Notes: generated by a model not told the origin, from the letters alone. A DNA stretch of 64,000 bases from Bidens hawaiensis (GCA_021521415.1 JAIQDT010014645.1:110001-174000), one strand, 5' to 3'; shown: positions 9,620 through 21,724, numbered from the stretch's first letter. A program made the numbers and translations.

Positions 9620-10800
9620 ATGAAAGAATTTATTCAGCGTTTTAAAGAGGATCCTAGGAATGCGGATATGTTTTTTGCGGAGGTACCGACTCAACCTGGA
9701 TTGTCTGTTGACGAGATAGCAGAGCGTAGCTTCAACGAGTCGACGCTTTACCTTCCGGATCATCTTTATAGCCCCGCAAATGCCTAGGCCCTGACGAAGT
9801 TAAATTATCTTTTAGTGCATATGAAACATGACTTCGGCCCCCAGCCGGGCCTTATTAAATCATTCCAAAGGGAAGTGAACAAGACATCCCCAGAATTCGT
9901 TTATAGGAAGCTTGAATCTATACATCAAAATTAGTTAACAAGTATAAATAATTTTTTAAAACCTTTCAACCAAAATTTCTCTAGTAAAGACTATTTGAAT
10001 TATTGTGATGAGTACACTCGCTCACTTACGATTACGCCCAACAGCCCACTTGAGCAATTTGAAATTCTCCCATTGATTCCTATGAAGATAGGAAACTTGT
10101 ATTTCTCATTCACAAATTCATCTTTGTTTATGCTGCTAACTCTCAGTTTGGTCCTACTTCTGATTCATTTTGTTACTAAAAAAGAGGAGGAAACTTAGTA
10201 CCAAATGCTTGGCAATCCTTGGTAGAGCTTATTTATGATTTCGTGCTAAACCTGGTAAACGAACAAATAGGGGGTCTTTCCGGAAATGTTAAACAAAAGT
10301 TTTTCCCTTGCATCTTGGTCACTTTTACTTTTTTGTTATTTTGTAATCTTCAGGGTATGATACCTTATAGCTTCACAATTACAAGTCATTTTCTCATTAC
10401 TCTAGGTCTCTCATTTTCTATTTTTATTGGCATTACTATAGTGGGATTTCAAAGAAATGGGCTTCATTTTTTAAGCTTCTTATTACCCGCAGGAGTCCCA
10501 CTGCCATTAGCACCTTTTTTAGTACTCCTTGAGCTAATTTCTTATTGTTTTCGCGCATTAAGCTTAGAAAAACGTTTATTTGCTAATATGATGGCCGGTC
10601 ATAGTTTAGTAAAGATTTTAAGTGGTTTCGCTTGGACTATGCTATGTATGAATGATATTTTGTATTTTATAGGGGATCTTGGTCCTTTATTTATAGTTCT
10701 TGCATTAACCGGTCTGGAATTAGGTGTAGCTATATTACAAGCTTATATTTTTACGATCTTAATCTGTATTTACTTGAATGATGCTATAAATCTCCATTAA
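9620..10800 (+). pseudogene. atp6: Mitochondrial atp6, full length but disrupted
   Basis: The frame starting at ATG 9620 (MKEFIQRFKEDP) runs through a plant-type N-terminal extension into the conserved core. This is subunit a of the F0 proton channel of mitochondrial ATP synthase. The core has SPLEQFEILPLIPMK, membrane helices with FANMMAGHSLVKIL, the GLELGVAILQAY segment and the C-terminus YLNDAINLH. Three lesions are visible: TAG at 9785-9787, TAG at 9932-9934 (both in frame and both one C-to-T change from CAG), and a one-base deletion in the KKGGGN region at about 10178-10185. The second half therefore continues in another frame, ending with TAA at 10798-10800. A normally GI pair before RLFANMM is EK. 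Plant atp6 starts vary, so the true start is not certain. The gene cannot make a functional product. Confidence 0.92.
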
Positions 10801-11278
10801 AGTGGTTATTTATTTATAATTGAACAAAAGCGAGGAGGCGAAGCCGCTTTACCGAATTGTAGAGGTGAAGGAACGAGAACTTCCCCCCCGAATCGACAAA
10901 AAGATTCCGAGCACGTCTGGTCAAAGTATATCTTGTCTTTACCAGAGCGGCTAACAAGAATTGAAGTTTTGCGCATAACCGCGGGTTCTTCAATTTGATT
11001 TCTTCCTCATAGACGAAAGAAGTAAGGTGGTTTACTTTCTTTATCCGCTGATTGGAACTCCTTATAATTACCTATGCTTTCTGTTATCATTTCCAGTTGT
11101 TTGATCCATTGTGATTTGGATCCTTGGTGTGGAGAGATCTCTGCCATAAAAGAAAAGAGAGAGCTCGTAGGCCTTATTTTGCAGATCAAAGAGCGACTTA
11201 ATTCCCCATTCATCCGAAATAGTATTTTAGTATAGGACAGAGGCATTGTGGGCCGACTACTATGACTACATGCGCATC
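10801..11278. other. Mitochondrial-type spacer after atp6
   Basis: No recognised gene. A minus-strand open frame at 11007-11246 starts MPLSYTKILFRM but I do not recognise it. A short inverted pair (GAATTGAAGTTTTGCGC and a partner near 10985) could form a hairpin downstream of atp6; this is weak. Confidence 0.4.
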
Positions 11279-11701
11279 GAGTATCCGTTTCCCTCCTTTT
11301 CCTGCTAGGATTGGAAATCCTTTATTTTACATATCCATACGATTGAGTCCTTGGGTTTCCGAAATAGTGTAAAAAGAAGTGCTTCAAATCATTGCTATTT
11401 GACTCGGACCAGTTCTAAAAAGTCGAGGTATTTCGAATTGTTTGTTGACACGGACAAAGTCAGGGAAAACCTTTGAAATTTTTTCAATATTGAACCTTAG
11501 ACATATAATAGTTCCGAATCGAATCTCTTTAGAAAGAAGATCTTTTGTCTCATGGTAGCCTGCTCCAGTCCCCTTACGAAACTTTCGTTATTGGGTTAGC
11601 CATACACTTCACATGTTTCTAGCGATTCACATGGCATCATTAAATGATACAAGTCTTGGATAAGAATCTACAACGCACTAGAACGCCCTTGTTGACGATC
11701 C
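11279..11701 (-). pseudogene. rps12: Plastid rps12: end of exon 2 and 5' part of the cis-intron
   Basis: On the minus strand the end of exon 2 reads DRQQGRS (11701 to about 11679), followed by an intron start GTGCG at 11678-11674. About 400 bases of intron follow, with the plastid inverted-repeat text I recognise for the rps12 cis-intron. The match breaks at about 11279. The next intron part and exon 3 occur at 8831-8741, so the 2.4-kb atp6 segment sits inside the intron in colinear order. The rest of exon 2 is missing beyond 11701. Confidence 0.78.
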
Positions 11702-11829
11702 TGAAGTTACAGCTTAGAATAACCTCAGTTGGTTGAATTATGATACAAAGAAGAAAAAGAATCATTGTATGATGAAAATAGAATAACCGCCCATTTTTTG
11801 TGTTGTATATTTACGTGTATACACTATAC
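11702..11829. other. Junction zone between organellar and retrotransposon DNA
   Basis: About 130 bases that I cannot assign to either side. By about 11830 the Athila-like gag frame can be read, so the nuclear junction falls here or slightly to the left. Confidence 0.5.
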
Positions 11830-12937
11830 AATTCGTTCGGATCTTCGAAACATTTAATATTAATAATATCTCATCCGACGTCATTCATCTTAAGTTGTTT
11901 CCATTCTCACTTTCCAGTCGTGCTGCTTCATGGTTCGAATCTCTGCCGAATGCCTCAATCACCACATGGGCCGACCTGCAATCAAAGTTCCTGAGAAAAT
12001 ATTCTCTCCATTGAAGGCCGGACGTCTCCGCGAGCAAATCCATTCGCTTCACATGGACCCCGATGAGTCCTATTTTTCTACGTGGGGGCGTTTCCAACCT
12101 CTTCCAAATCGTTGCCCTCAACATGGCTTATCTGATTGGGCTGTGGTTGAAAAATTCTACAATGGTCGTACCCCTGAAACTCAACAGCGGTTCAATACCG
12201 CAACTGTAGGAAACATGCTCAATAAACTCACCATCGAGGAGGCTGAAGAAATGTTTGAGAGCATAGAGTTAGTAGACCAGCATACACCGAGTAGAAGGTC
12301 CGTTTCGGCTACCAAAGACACTGCCATCTCAGCATCCCGTGGAGTGCATCATATCGATCAGAATGCGAGACTGTTGGTAGAGTTGGAGGTACTGAAGAAG
12401 GAGTTCATAGAGATTAAGCTGCAACAAAAGTGTGAGATTTGTCGTAGAAATCACGAGACAACTGATTGTCCCGTTGATTCTCAGGAGGAGGTAGATTTTC
12501 TTGCTAATCAAAACCATTCCTTCAATTCTGGGTGGCGAAACAATATCTTTAAATGGAGAGCAGGTAACTCCGGTTATCAGCAATGCCAAAATCTGTTCTA
12601 AGAACCCGCTCCCGAACCCACTCCTGTGCTAAATAATACTTCTAAGGTCGAAGAGCTGTTGTCTAACCAATCTCAATTGTTAAATCAGCTCTTACAAAAT
12701 TATGCCAACACCAAATCCACTCTTTTGCAGCATGCGACGTTTATGAAGGGACAGCAGGTAGCATTTCAGAATCTTGAGGCCAAATTTGGTGAGTTGTTCG
12801 CAAAGATTGATCAACAAACCCCAGGGAGTCTTCCGAGTATCACTATCCCGAATCCTATTTCGAATCATGCATTTACTCACGCTCAAGTTAAGGCGGTAAC
12901 CACTCGAAGCGGAAGAGGATTTGTGGACCAGAGATAG
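11830..12937 (+). pseudogene. Athila-type gag of D1
   Basis: The translation contains the Athila gag signature: LKLFPFSLSSRAASWFESLP, then ITTWADLQSKFLRKY, LREQIHSL, DESYFSTWGRF and VEKFYNGRTPETQQ. This is the capsid-like domain that assembles retrotransposon particles. It is followed by CEICRRNHETTDCP, a partial zinc-knuckle-like segment, and a low-complexity tail. There is a frameshift near 12005 (a one-base insertion in KYFPLKAG). A TAG in the tail (12599-12601) and further stops after 12937 show it is dead. The start is not visible; the readable match begins at about 11830 next to the organellar junction. Confidence 0.78.
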
Positions 12938-13378
12938 CCCGAGGAGGAAGAGGAAGTGTTTAAAGAGAGTGAGAAGCAGATGGAGCAGGTGCCAATTAAA
13001 GTATACAAACCAAAACCGCCATATCTCGATCATCTGGTGAAGAAGAATGATGCGAAGTAGTACACTAAATTTCTCGACATACTGAAAAAGCTTCATGTTA
13101 ACATTCCGTTCATAGAAGCTCTAGCAAACATGCCTAAATACGCCAAGTTTCTCAAAGAACTCCTGACAAATAAATGAAACATGAGGAACTTTCAAACATC
13201 ACTCTTAATGAGAAATGTTCTACGGTTGTGCAATACAAGCTCCCGAAAAAGATGACTGATCCTGGTAGCTTTACCATCCCTTGTGTGATTGGTGATCTTC
13301 CTTTCAGCAATGCATTGGCCGACCTGAGTGCTAGCATTAATATCATGCCATATTATGTTTTGCTAAGCTTAACCTAGG
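12938..13378 (+). pseudogene. Athila-type gag-protease linker and protease start of D1
   Basis: Stop-riddled frames include IPFIEALANMPKYAKFLKEL, then CSTVVQYKLPKKMTDPGSF, IPCVIGDLPFSNALADL and SASINIMP. The last is the usual DLGASINLMP of Athila aspartic proteases with Gly changed to Ser. The reading frame ends at AACCTAGGTGAG where A2 is inserted; the text resumes at 28582. Confidence 0.75.
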
Positions 13379-14256
13379 TGAGCAGTCACACCCCGTTAAG
13401 CGATTTGCGGAAGCGTAAAACGAAAATGTAACAGACACCTCTGATATCAACCACGTTGTTTATAAAGAACAATACAAACTACTTTACAATATTTTACATT
13501 GATCTAAATACATTTACAACTTGGTGATACAAACTAAATCCGGCCCGTTAAGCGGCTTTACTTCCTATTATCACACTTGCATCAATTCACCCAGCATTGA
13601 TCGCAAGTCAAACACGTAGAACATTGACTTCTAATCCAATCCAGTACCTGAAAAACATGTTAAAACGGGTCAACTACAAATAGTTGGTGAGTTTCACGAG
13701 TTTCAAGAAATCAGTTGTGCATACAATAATTGTAATTTTTAAATACGTAAGTATGTATGTATGTACGTTCACAAATACGTTTGTTTGTATGTTTATGATG
13801 TAATTATGCTAAGCTACAGTGAAGCCTTGACTATCTGCGCTGCGTGCATCCATTTCCCACGCCCAATCAACCACAGTGGCTCCCATTCCTCCCACAACAT
13901 GCCCCGGTAGCTATGTCTAAAACTACATAGCCTGCTTGTATAAGTATGGTCATGTGCAAACGGCGCTATGTGACACGTCAACCAGGCCGATTCCGTTTGG
14001 GTTTGTCAAACCAATAGTACTATTCACAAGCCACCGGCTCGAAGTTAATCACTGTGTTCGTGGGGACTTTCGTGTGTTAGCACTTAGATAATTCCCATCA
14101 TTAAACAATTCATAGTGTACAAATATGTATCAACATGTTTTTCACCCCGAAAGTTCGTAAAAACAGTTTAAAAGTGGGGTCATAAAACTCACTGTCTAGT
14201 AGATAATCAGCATTGTGTCAGCTCGCAATTTGTTCGATTCGCTATCACTAGTTCCT

Positions 14257-14308
14257 ATAATCAATATTATAATAATATAAATATTTTAATATTATTATAA
14301 TCTCAATA
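14257..14308. repeat. AT palindrome in A2
   Basis: A nearly perfect inverted repeat of AATATTATAATAATAT type with the centre in AAATATTTTAATATT. The same structure is at 38529-38575 in A1, so it is a property of family A. Confidence 0.7.
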
Positions 14309-15274
14309 CTAAACTGGGCTGTATATCTAATCTGGGTATAGCTGGAATGCCCAGAAAGTGTCAATAGGCTTAGGTTGTGATGTTGTTCAATGTCTAATAT
14401 TAAAAACTGAACATGGCTCAGTTTTCCCGTTTTCCTAGCTGGGCCAAGTTGTTCGTTTATGCGTTTAGAAAACAGTTATGGGGAAGTAAGCTTGGGTAAA
14501 TGTGTTGGTCGATAAAATGATTAGGTTATAAAGAAAGATCCCACATTGGGGTTCCGGATTCGCTACGGGGCCCGTTTCAGTTTATTCAGTTTGGTTTGAG
14601 GAGAAACGCGCATAATCTATCCAGATTGTCCAGGTTTCTCATAAAAAGGTTCGTTTTTGCTTAATTAATAAAAAATATGATTTTTGATCACTCTTGGTGT
14701 TTTGATATTCCTGCAGGTTCGTTAATCACGAACTTGCCGGTTTTTATTAATATTGAATTTGTTTAATTTTCAATTTAGCATAATTATTAACCATTAATCA
14801 TTAAATTATGAAAATTTAGTCACTTATCAAATAAAATATGTAGATTTTTATAAAAATATTTCTGGAATTATTTAGTGGTTTATTAATTTATAAAAATTCA
14901 TTTTATCTACTATATTTAGCTTGAAAATCGTCCGTTTATCCCAAACGATTTCCAAAAATTCCAAACAAATTTTTGGATGCTCAAATTATATCCCAAAACC
15001 ATCTGTATCAATTCCAGAATGTAACAACCTTGTTCAATATTCCTTTCGGGCCAAATTCGACTATAAAAACTCATATGAACGCAATTGCACAAAACACACA
15101 TAGGTTTTTCCAAATGATCCCAAATTTCATATGTGACCAAAATATATTCAAATCTGAGTTCCCACAAAATTTTATATTTTTTCAAGTGTTTTAACTATTT
15201 TTCCCAAATAAACGTCCTATTTCGATAATAAATTCGCCAAATATTCTCGAATGGTCGAAAAATTAAATCTTGTC

Positions 15275-18085
15275 ATGTACTATCATATCCAATCACTAAG
15301 CGAGGCCTCTAGCCGAGTTAAACGTCGATGCTTGTTTTTGGTTTAACCAGGGACAGTTCTTTTTGGAGCGTTTCGTACTTCCATACTTATGGTAAACATG
15401 AGGGTTTGTCATAGTTTGTTATCGAATTGGTTACGATTGGGATAACTGTAAGTGATGAGGTTAGAATGGTTGGTTTACAGTGTTCCTAATGGTTCCACGG
15501 CTACAGGAATAGTATCCAATCTTCCCGCTTTTATGACATGCCTTTATTCGACATACCTTTTTGCAAAGGCTCATTGTATATGTTTAATTATGAACTAGAG
15601 TTTTTTGTCGTATTATTTTGAGTTGTAGGGTACGCACTTTTGAATTTTTGCAGCTCTTGTACTCCTGTTTCGTGATTAGCTCGTTTTGTACTAGATTATT
15701 TTCCGGAACTCTCAACACACCTTTACTGACCGAATTCAAAGTTACCATCCCGACTTGCATCCCTGTATTCTCAAAAGTTAAGTGGCTTACTGGATTAACT
15801 AAGGTCTCTACTTCCAGATTATTAACCATAGTATTAGTCGAACCAGATCGTTAGAACTGTTTGTGTATTCCAGTTGACCCGCCCCTTTCGTTTTGAATTT
15901 TTCGGGTTCATGTTCTAATTTCTGAATTTCATTCCTCGGACAAAATATTTCAATATAAGGGTTTTAAGTCTTGCCCAGGTCATACAGTTGATTGCCTCTT
16001 GTTCCCGAATTTGTACAGTCATTATCTATCACATATGCAATGATCAATTTCTAGTATTGATAACAGATTTTATCGCTTCGATTCCTTTTACCAACCCATT
16101 TGCTCTTTTAGTACCACTAGAATTCATAGGTTTGCACAACGTAATTTGTTTAAACGAGTATTCTTGTTATGAAGGATCACAGTTGTTACGACTAGTATTC
16201 ATGTTCAGTAAAAGATTTTTGTTGCCAATGGCATTAATGGGGGAAATTATGATTATCAGTAGTAGCATTATTGCTTAATGGGGAAGTATTATTCGTGACA
16301 ATGTTCGAATTTATCAAGAGCATAACATTTGTAACTGTATTAATATTGGGCGGCGAAATAATATTCGCGGCCGTATTAGTGTTTGACATTTGATTTATAT
16401 TCATTGTCATATTAATGCCGGCAGCGAATTGCGCTGCGATTGTCAGAGTTACTAACTGCAGTTTTCGAACAATCATTTCGGCCACAACTGCCTCAGATCA
16501 CGTGTTTGTTTTCTTCGGGGCCATTCTATAATGATAAACAACTAGATTTCACATAATAGCAATTTTCCCTACAACTCATTGCGCAGGGAATCACATTCGC
16601 TAACATTCAGGTAATTCAAATAGCAGATACGTATTACACACATCGAATTATATTTCCATATACCCAGGATAGTACATAGATCTAGCCTGATAAGGCCATT
16701 GTTTGCATGTATATATCGAAAATTTTCATCCTGTGACAAGTAATTTTAACCCGGTAAGGGTTAATGTTTGTACTAATATATCCAAATCGTCTCCCATACC
16801 AGCATAGCACCCTACCAAATGCTTGCATGGAGTATCGAAACTATACACAAGATTATCTTACTATCCTTGTCTATCCGAGCACACATTATAACAATCACGA
16901 ATAGTTCACAACTTGTACAACAATTATTCAGATGTAATTCCATCGTTGGGTAACTGTTTTATCCTGCCTCACCCGAAAGTAGACATTTGTTCGTTATGAG
17001 TTTAAACAGTATGTTGTAGCTGGGAGGCATTTGTATATTCCTCTTGACCTTTAGATGTTATTAAATGTAGCTAAAAATATTCTTCCATCGGATTATTCAG
17101 TACCCGTAAGCATGCTGGGTCTACCAAATGTGGTGATTTATTAGTTGGGAGTAAGTATGTTTCCTACAAGTCAAGAAACATCATTGGTCCGCAAGCGTGA
17201 GGTTTCTCTTCTATGATAAATCGATCGGAGTGGCAACAATATTGGAGTGGTTGGAGACACTCGTATACAGATAATTTGATAAATTTATTAATTAAGGAGG
17301 GTTCATCAAGGTCGGTGGTACTGGTGAGGTATAGAGGAATTATTATTTTTATAGCTGGTGTATGATATATGTAGGTGGTCATAGTTTGTTGTATTATTGA
17401 AAATTCCATAGGGTACTTATTATATTTATATTTGATAAATGTATTCTTTACTAGGTATTTTGTTAGTAGTAGTGTTTATTTTAAAATAATGGAAGTGGAG
17501 AGATGGCTAGAAATAGTTCAGTTTACCGTTAGAAACCGGTATGTGAGATAAAGATTAAGCCCGAATCGAGAAGTGTTGTGTTCCCTTGAAATGGACATAC
17601 GTATATCATACCTTCCATGGTTCCTTTTTGGGCCCTGAATTTATGCTCGGTCTGTGATTCAATCATACAATAAGGTTTAGTTTGGATTCACTAGAGCGTC
17701 CTCGCATTCTCGTTTACAAGCAACATTAGTTCTTCACCTGATACGAGGCTACCGATTTCGACACCTTTCGGTTCAACGATTTGTTATAGAAATAATATTT
17801 TTTTCAATAGTAGGAATCAGAGTACAGAATATTATTACTTAAGGCCAAATTAAATATTTTATTTGTTATGGTCAGGTACAATATTAATTATAATAAAATA
17901 TAATATTATTTTTAATAAAATACAATTTTAAATTAATATTGATTATAATCGAATGTAATATTCGTTACAGGGAGACTTAGTATTATCGACAGTACAGTAC
18001 GTACATGTATTCGTACACCTTGTTCCTGATAAGCACGTATGCGTATTATATATATATATACATACTCAGCATTACCTTTTATACA
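15275..18085. other. 2.8-kb segment of A2 absent from A1
   Basis: Where A1 runs straight on at about 37525-37615, A2 has 2.8 kb more. The segment is AT-rich with scattered stops. It may be an inserted older element or a part deleted from A1. A weak minus-strand frame at about 16234-16530 starts MAPKKTNT, then a stop, then EAVVAEMIVRKLQLVTLTIA, which resembles the N-terminus of some Ty3/gypsy gag proteins. I saw no clear target duplication at its edges. A TA dinucleotide run lies near 18047-18062. Confidence 0.45.
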
Positions 18086-18310
18086 TATATGTTGCCATTT
18101 CAAGACCTAACAATATGCACATCACAACCTTAACCTAAACAGCCCGTAAACGAGTGATTCGGCATTACCTTAGCGGTTTTGGTTCGTTTCCGCCTTTCTA
18201 ATCAAGGTTTTAAGCTCTTGTGCTTCTATGAAGGCTAGATACAAGTCCTATATCACAAACCAAGCAAGTTTCATCAACAAAACAGTCCCTTAACTTAAGG
18301 TTTTGGTTAG

Positions 18311-18715
18311 TGTAGGTTCCCAGCCGGATCTACACGGAATATCTCGTTCTACGTAGGTGCGGAATCCCTACGTAAGACGATACGAGCGTAGAAGACGATA
18401 CACGTTAAACACAATCAAACACACGTTATAATAAACAAAGAACACGTTGTATTGCAACTAGAAACACGTGATACACCGATCACTGATTACACGAATTCTA
18501 AAACAACCTTTTCAAACAAGCCGTAACCTATCCGTATTTATCATACGACAACTTCGCCTAACATGTTTAGGCGAAGTTGTCACTAACTTCGCTTGTTCAA
18601 CAAGTTCGCCCATATCAGATGAACTTGTGAGACAACTTCGCTTAAATCCAAATACAAAACATACTAATTCGATTACAGACACTATATACTGAACTACTGA
18701 CATCATGTACCAACA
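18311..18715 (-). repeat. 3' LTR of element B
   Basis: On the minus strand it runs TGTTGGTACATG to GGGAACCTACA. It has three to four copies of AACTTCGCC or its inverse, one pair forming a hairpin around ACATGT at 18538-18575. Confidence 0.92.
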
Positions 18716-18727
18716 GACTCCCCCTTG
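18716..18727 (-). other. Polypurine tract of element B
   Basis: The minus strand reads AAGGGGGAGTC directly before the LTR start TGTTGG. It primes plus-strand synthesis. Confidence 0.85.
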
Positions 18728-18795
18728 GCAGTAGCTTCATATCTCTATCTTCAAACACTTGTCTCGTAATCCCAAAACTCTTGTATCTTCCATCT

Positions 18796-20766
18796 TCAAG
18801 CATGAACGCCTTCTCGTACACAAACTGAAACTACTCTTTGATATTTCTTTGCTTCTTCTTTCCAAGTAGGAATGTAAAATATCTTTTTCTCGTTCAGCAC
18901 CTGCAGATCAGCTTGAGACAAATTCACTAAATGCATAGGATCATATACTCTCATCAGCTCTTGTTCATCTTCATCCTCCATTACTGCTTCAGCTGTTTCA
19001 CAATCAACGTACCACCATTTCAGATCTTTGAGCACATCCTTGGGCATTTGTTTCATCGGCACTTCTTTTATACACCGGATCGGCTTATACTTCATTATCA
19101 TCCAAGGCTTGCCATCTGCTCTCATTCCTCTATCTTTGTCTTCAACGAGCTTTCCTTTCTGTGGTTTCAACAGCTCGAACTTTTTCTCCTTTATGCTTTC
19201 CTTCCAGACTATCTTCCCAATGACCCTAGCCATGTTATCATCATTCCTGTTTATCAACCCCAACCTGGCTAAGTCCTTCACTTCACACTCAGGCAACGTA
19301 TTCAACGATCTCAACAGCCTCTTGAAATACTGAACCCCATCATACCGTTTAATCACAAAAAGCCTCAACTGCTCATCATATAACCAACATATAATCCCCG
19401 TTTTCGATTCAGCATAACCCCTGATGTTGTAACTTTTCTTGAACATAGTAGGGACCGCCGGTTTCTTAGTCTTTACGAACCACTGAGCGTAGCCTTCTTT
19501 CCATCTTGGCTGCTCCTCCCATTCCGTCTCATCGCCTCCCATATCTTGACCCATATCTGACTTATCAACTTCCGGAATCTCGTGCTCAACGTTCTCCTCC
19601 ACAATCTCTCCTTCTTCAATCTCACTATCAATGACAATCTCAGCCCCAATCTTCTCAATCTCTTCAACCGGTAACACATCGTCGTCACCTACAATATCAT
19701 CATCCATCATCTCCTCAGCATCCAAAACCACCACATCATCACCCCCTGAACCGCCAGCTGCACTCGTTGACTCCCCCTGAGATGTGAAAGTCCCAAGAGC
19801 TTGTTCAGTTCTTGGCAACTCTCCACCTGCACCTTTCGATACATTGGGATCATCGTCTCGATCATTGCTCTTTTTTGTCCTCAGCTCGTCACCTTTACTG
19901 CTCGTCTCCCCCTGAGATGCCAAGAACTGTTTCAAGGCATCAATTATTTTACCATGCTCGATCAGGAGGGACGACTGAATCTGATTCTCCGCAACGAGGC
20001 GCTGAATAGCATGGGTCTGGATAAGATTTACTCTTGATTGTTCTGCCACGACCCTTTCAAGCGCTGCTATTCTTTCCGAGTCGGATAGGGTTACATCGAA
20101 ATCAAACCTCAGATGTGATATGTCTTAAGCGTATGGAGGAGGGATTCCCAATGTAACCGGCACCTCAGAAACAGGTGGAAACGTAACCGCAGGTGGTATC
20201 GTAACCGACAACCCTGCAGTAGCAACAACTGTCGACTCAACAAATCTTGCTACGACCTCCGATGAAGTAAGAGTTGGAGGTGGCAAGGACACAATCTCCG
20301 GAGCCGAGAGCTGGAATGTAGTGGGTGGTATGCCAAACGAAGATGAGGTAGTCACCACGGGAACATCCGTGGCGCTTGGCCCTGTAACTGGCAATGGTGT
20401 AGGGACTATAGTCATACCAGACAGTGCGGGTGGAGTGAAACGAACCACCCTTGAGCTCTCACCAGCTCCCGAACCTGCACCTGCCCTTTCCCTTTTCGAT
20501 CTACGGACCAACTGATGTATATCTTCCTCAAAGTCCGAATCACTGTCATCATTGTCTCTCTTCCTCTTCCCATGAATCCTTACTTGTGTAACTAAAATCC
20601 GTCTAGCTTCAGCCACATCATCATCTGAAGAATCAAAATCAGCCTCCGTCGTAGCTGCCATAGCAACATTCACACTAGTAACCTGGGCTACCGAGACCTG
20701 TACCTCTTCCTCAGGGTCAACACGATCCATATCAAAAAAATCCTTGACCGCCAAACGCAGCTTCAA
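18796..20766 (-). pseudogene. Extra downstream ORF of element B, C-terminal part
   Basis: Function unknown. One minus-strand frame from ATG 20766 to TGA/TAG near 18796 is broken only by a TAA at 20125-20127. The N-terminal 210 residues are acidic and Ser/Thr/Pro-rich with a basic patch (KRKRDN, RRSKRERAG). After the stop comes a predicted coiled coil (IAALERVVAEQSRVN to LKQFLASQ), a second acidic region, and a C-terminal domain of about 220 residues from PRWKEGYAQWF to VREGVHA, rich in W, Y and K. It continues the 20897-21724 protein in a different frame, so the two were probably one polypeptide. The C-terminal domain resembles, at low level, the end of the extra protein in element C (F-R-x-D ... 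LxxL pattern). Copia pol proteins do not have this domain. Confidence 0.6.
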
Positions 20767-20896
20767 GGTCTACATTTTCCTCCGGTGCCACAACAGGAGC
20801 AGCAGGTAAAGGTTGTTGTACCTCAGGTGGTGGTTGAGGTGCTCCAGCCTGTTGTGGTGCCGGATCTCGAAACTCGTCCCCACGAGCTGGGACATA

Positions 20897-21724
20897 CTAT
20901 GGATTGATCAAGTACCCAAATAATGGAGTATGTCGAGGACGGAGCTCAGGTTTGCTCCTCGCACTTGATGATCTGCACTGAGCGAAGATCCTCTTGCTTA
21001 CACTCTCCACATATCTAATCGGGCGGCGCTGAGGTAACGTGGGTGCAACGTGATTCAAGATCATTTGAAGGAATCTTGGATACATCAGAAATCTCTCACG
21101 CGCCACCGCTCGTCTTTCACGGTCTATCTCGTTGAACACCATCTGACTAAAGCTATAACGCTTATTGTAAGTCAGTGATGTCATTGCCGACTGCATGGTC
21201 GCACCCATTCCATCTGTACCAGCCTTTCTCCCTGACATACGCACGATCATCACGTGCATAAGAAATTGCCATTGGTCTAACAAGAATCCCTTTCGTCTTT
21301 GAGTATCTCCCAATGGACCAGAATATCCCATTCTCAGAAAAGCACCATCTCTGAATGGAGCCACGAAGTCTGTAGGATCGTCTCTCGTTTCATCCCCAAA
21401 TTGTAAAGCCACCCTGATATGCTCAGATGAGAACTGCACTATTTGATTGTTAACCGTTGCACGCATAACCGGGGGCTCGACTCGACAGTCATATTCCACT
21501 GTCTGCCAGAAATCTTCTATGTTTGGCAAAGAGATAGGCAGTGTTGTAGTAATAGCGTGGAAGATGCGCGAGCGGATAAGAAACGTGATGATTTCGCGGA
21601 AATTATCAACACCGCTCGCATCCGGGTCCAGAGTAATGTACATGTTATGCCCCGGGAAAAACTGCCGATTGTTCTCTCCTCCTTCGTCACCTCCAACACC
21701 ACCTGCTCCAGCTACAGCTGCCAT
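20897..21724 (-). CDS. Extra downstream ORF of element B, N-terminal domain
   Basis: A 275-residue open frame starting MAAVAGAGGVGGDEGG. It lies where env-like ORFs sit in Sirevirus-type copia elements, downstream of the pol position, but it shows no signal peptide or membrane segment. Landmarks are EDFWQTVEYD (about residue 69), VNNQIV and HIRVALQFGDE (about 91-110), LRMGYSG (about 130), QWQFLMHVMIVRMSG (about 150), SLTYNKRYSFSQMVF (about 184), and RFLMYPRFLQMILN (about 215). The same motifs in the same order occur in element C at 49132-50000. Similar proteins are common in repeats of asterid genomes, from general memory; I cannot name a verified domain. The frame ends at YLINP and a stop. 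A frameshift then joins the C-terminal part. Confidence 0.7.
   Translation of the reverse strand: MAAVAGAGGVGGDEGGENNRQFFPGHNMYITLDPDASGVDNFREIITFLIRSRIFHAITTTLPISLPNIEDFWQTVEYDCRVEPPVMRATVNNQIVQFSSEHIRVALQFGDETRDDPTDFVAPFRDGAFLRMGYSGPLGDTQRRKGFLLDQWQFLMHVMIVRMSGRKAGTDGMGATMQSAMTSLTYNKRYSFSQMVFNEIDRERRAVARERFLMYPRFLQMILNHVAPTLPQRRPIRYVESVSKRIFAQCRSSSARSKPELRPRHTPLFGYLINP

Noticed and set aside
9494..9763. Minus-strand frame over the atp6 start
   Set aside because: The plus strand has a clear atp6 N-terminal extension; the other is a shadow.
1..11700. Interpretation as an active mitochondrial chromosome with nuclear transposon insertions
   Set aside because: atp6 is broken in three places and the adjacent 50 kb consists of nested LTR elements with target duplications, which is typical of nuclear DNA. 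An assembly join is not excluded.
18538..18645. CRISPR-like array from GGCGAAGTT repeats
   Set aside because: Repeats are short, in both orientations, irregularly spaced, and inside a plant retrotransposon LTR.
18931..19333. Plus-strand hydrophobic frames opposite the B extra ORF
   Set aside because: Hydrophobic composition results from the antisense of an acidic, coiled-coil protein.
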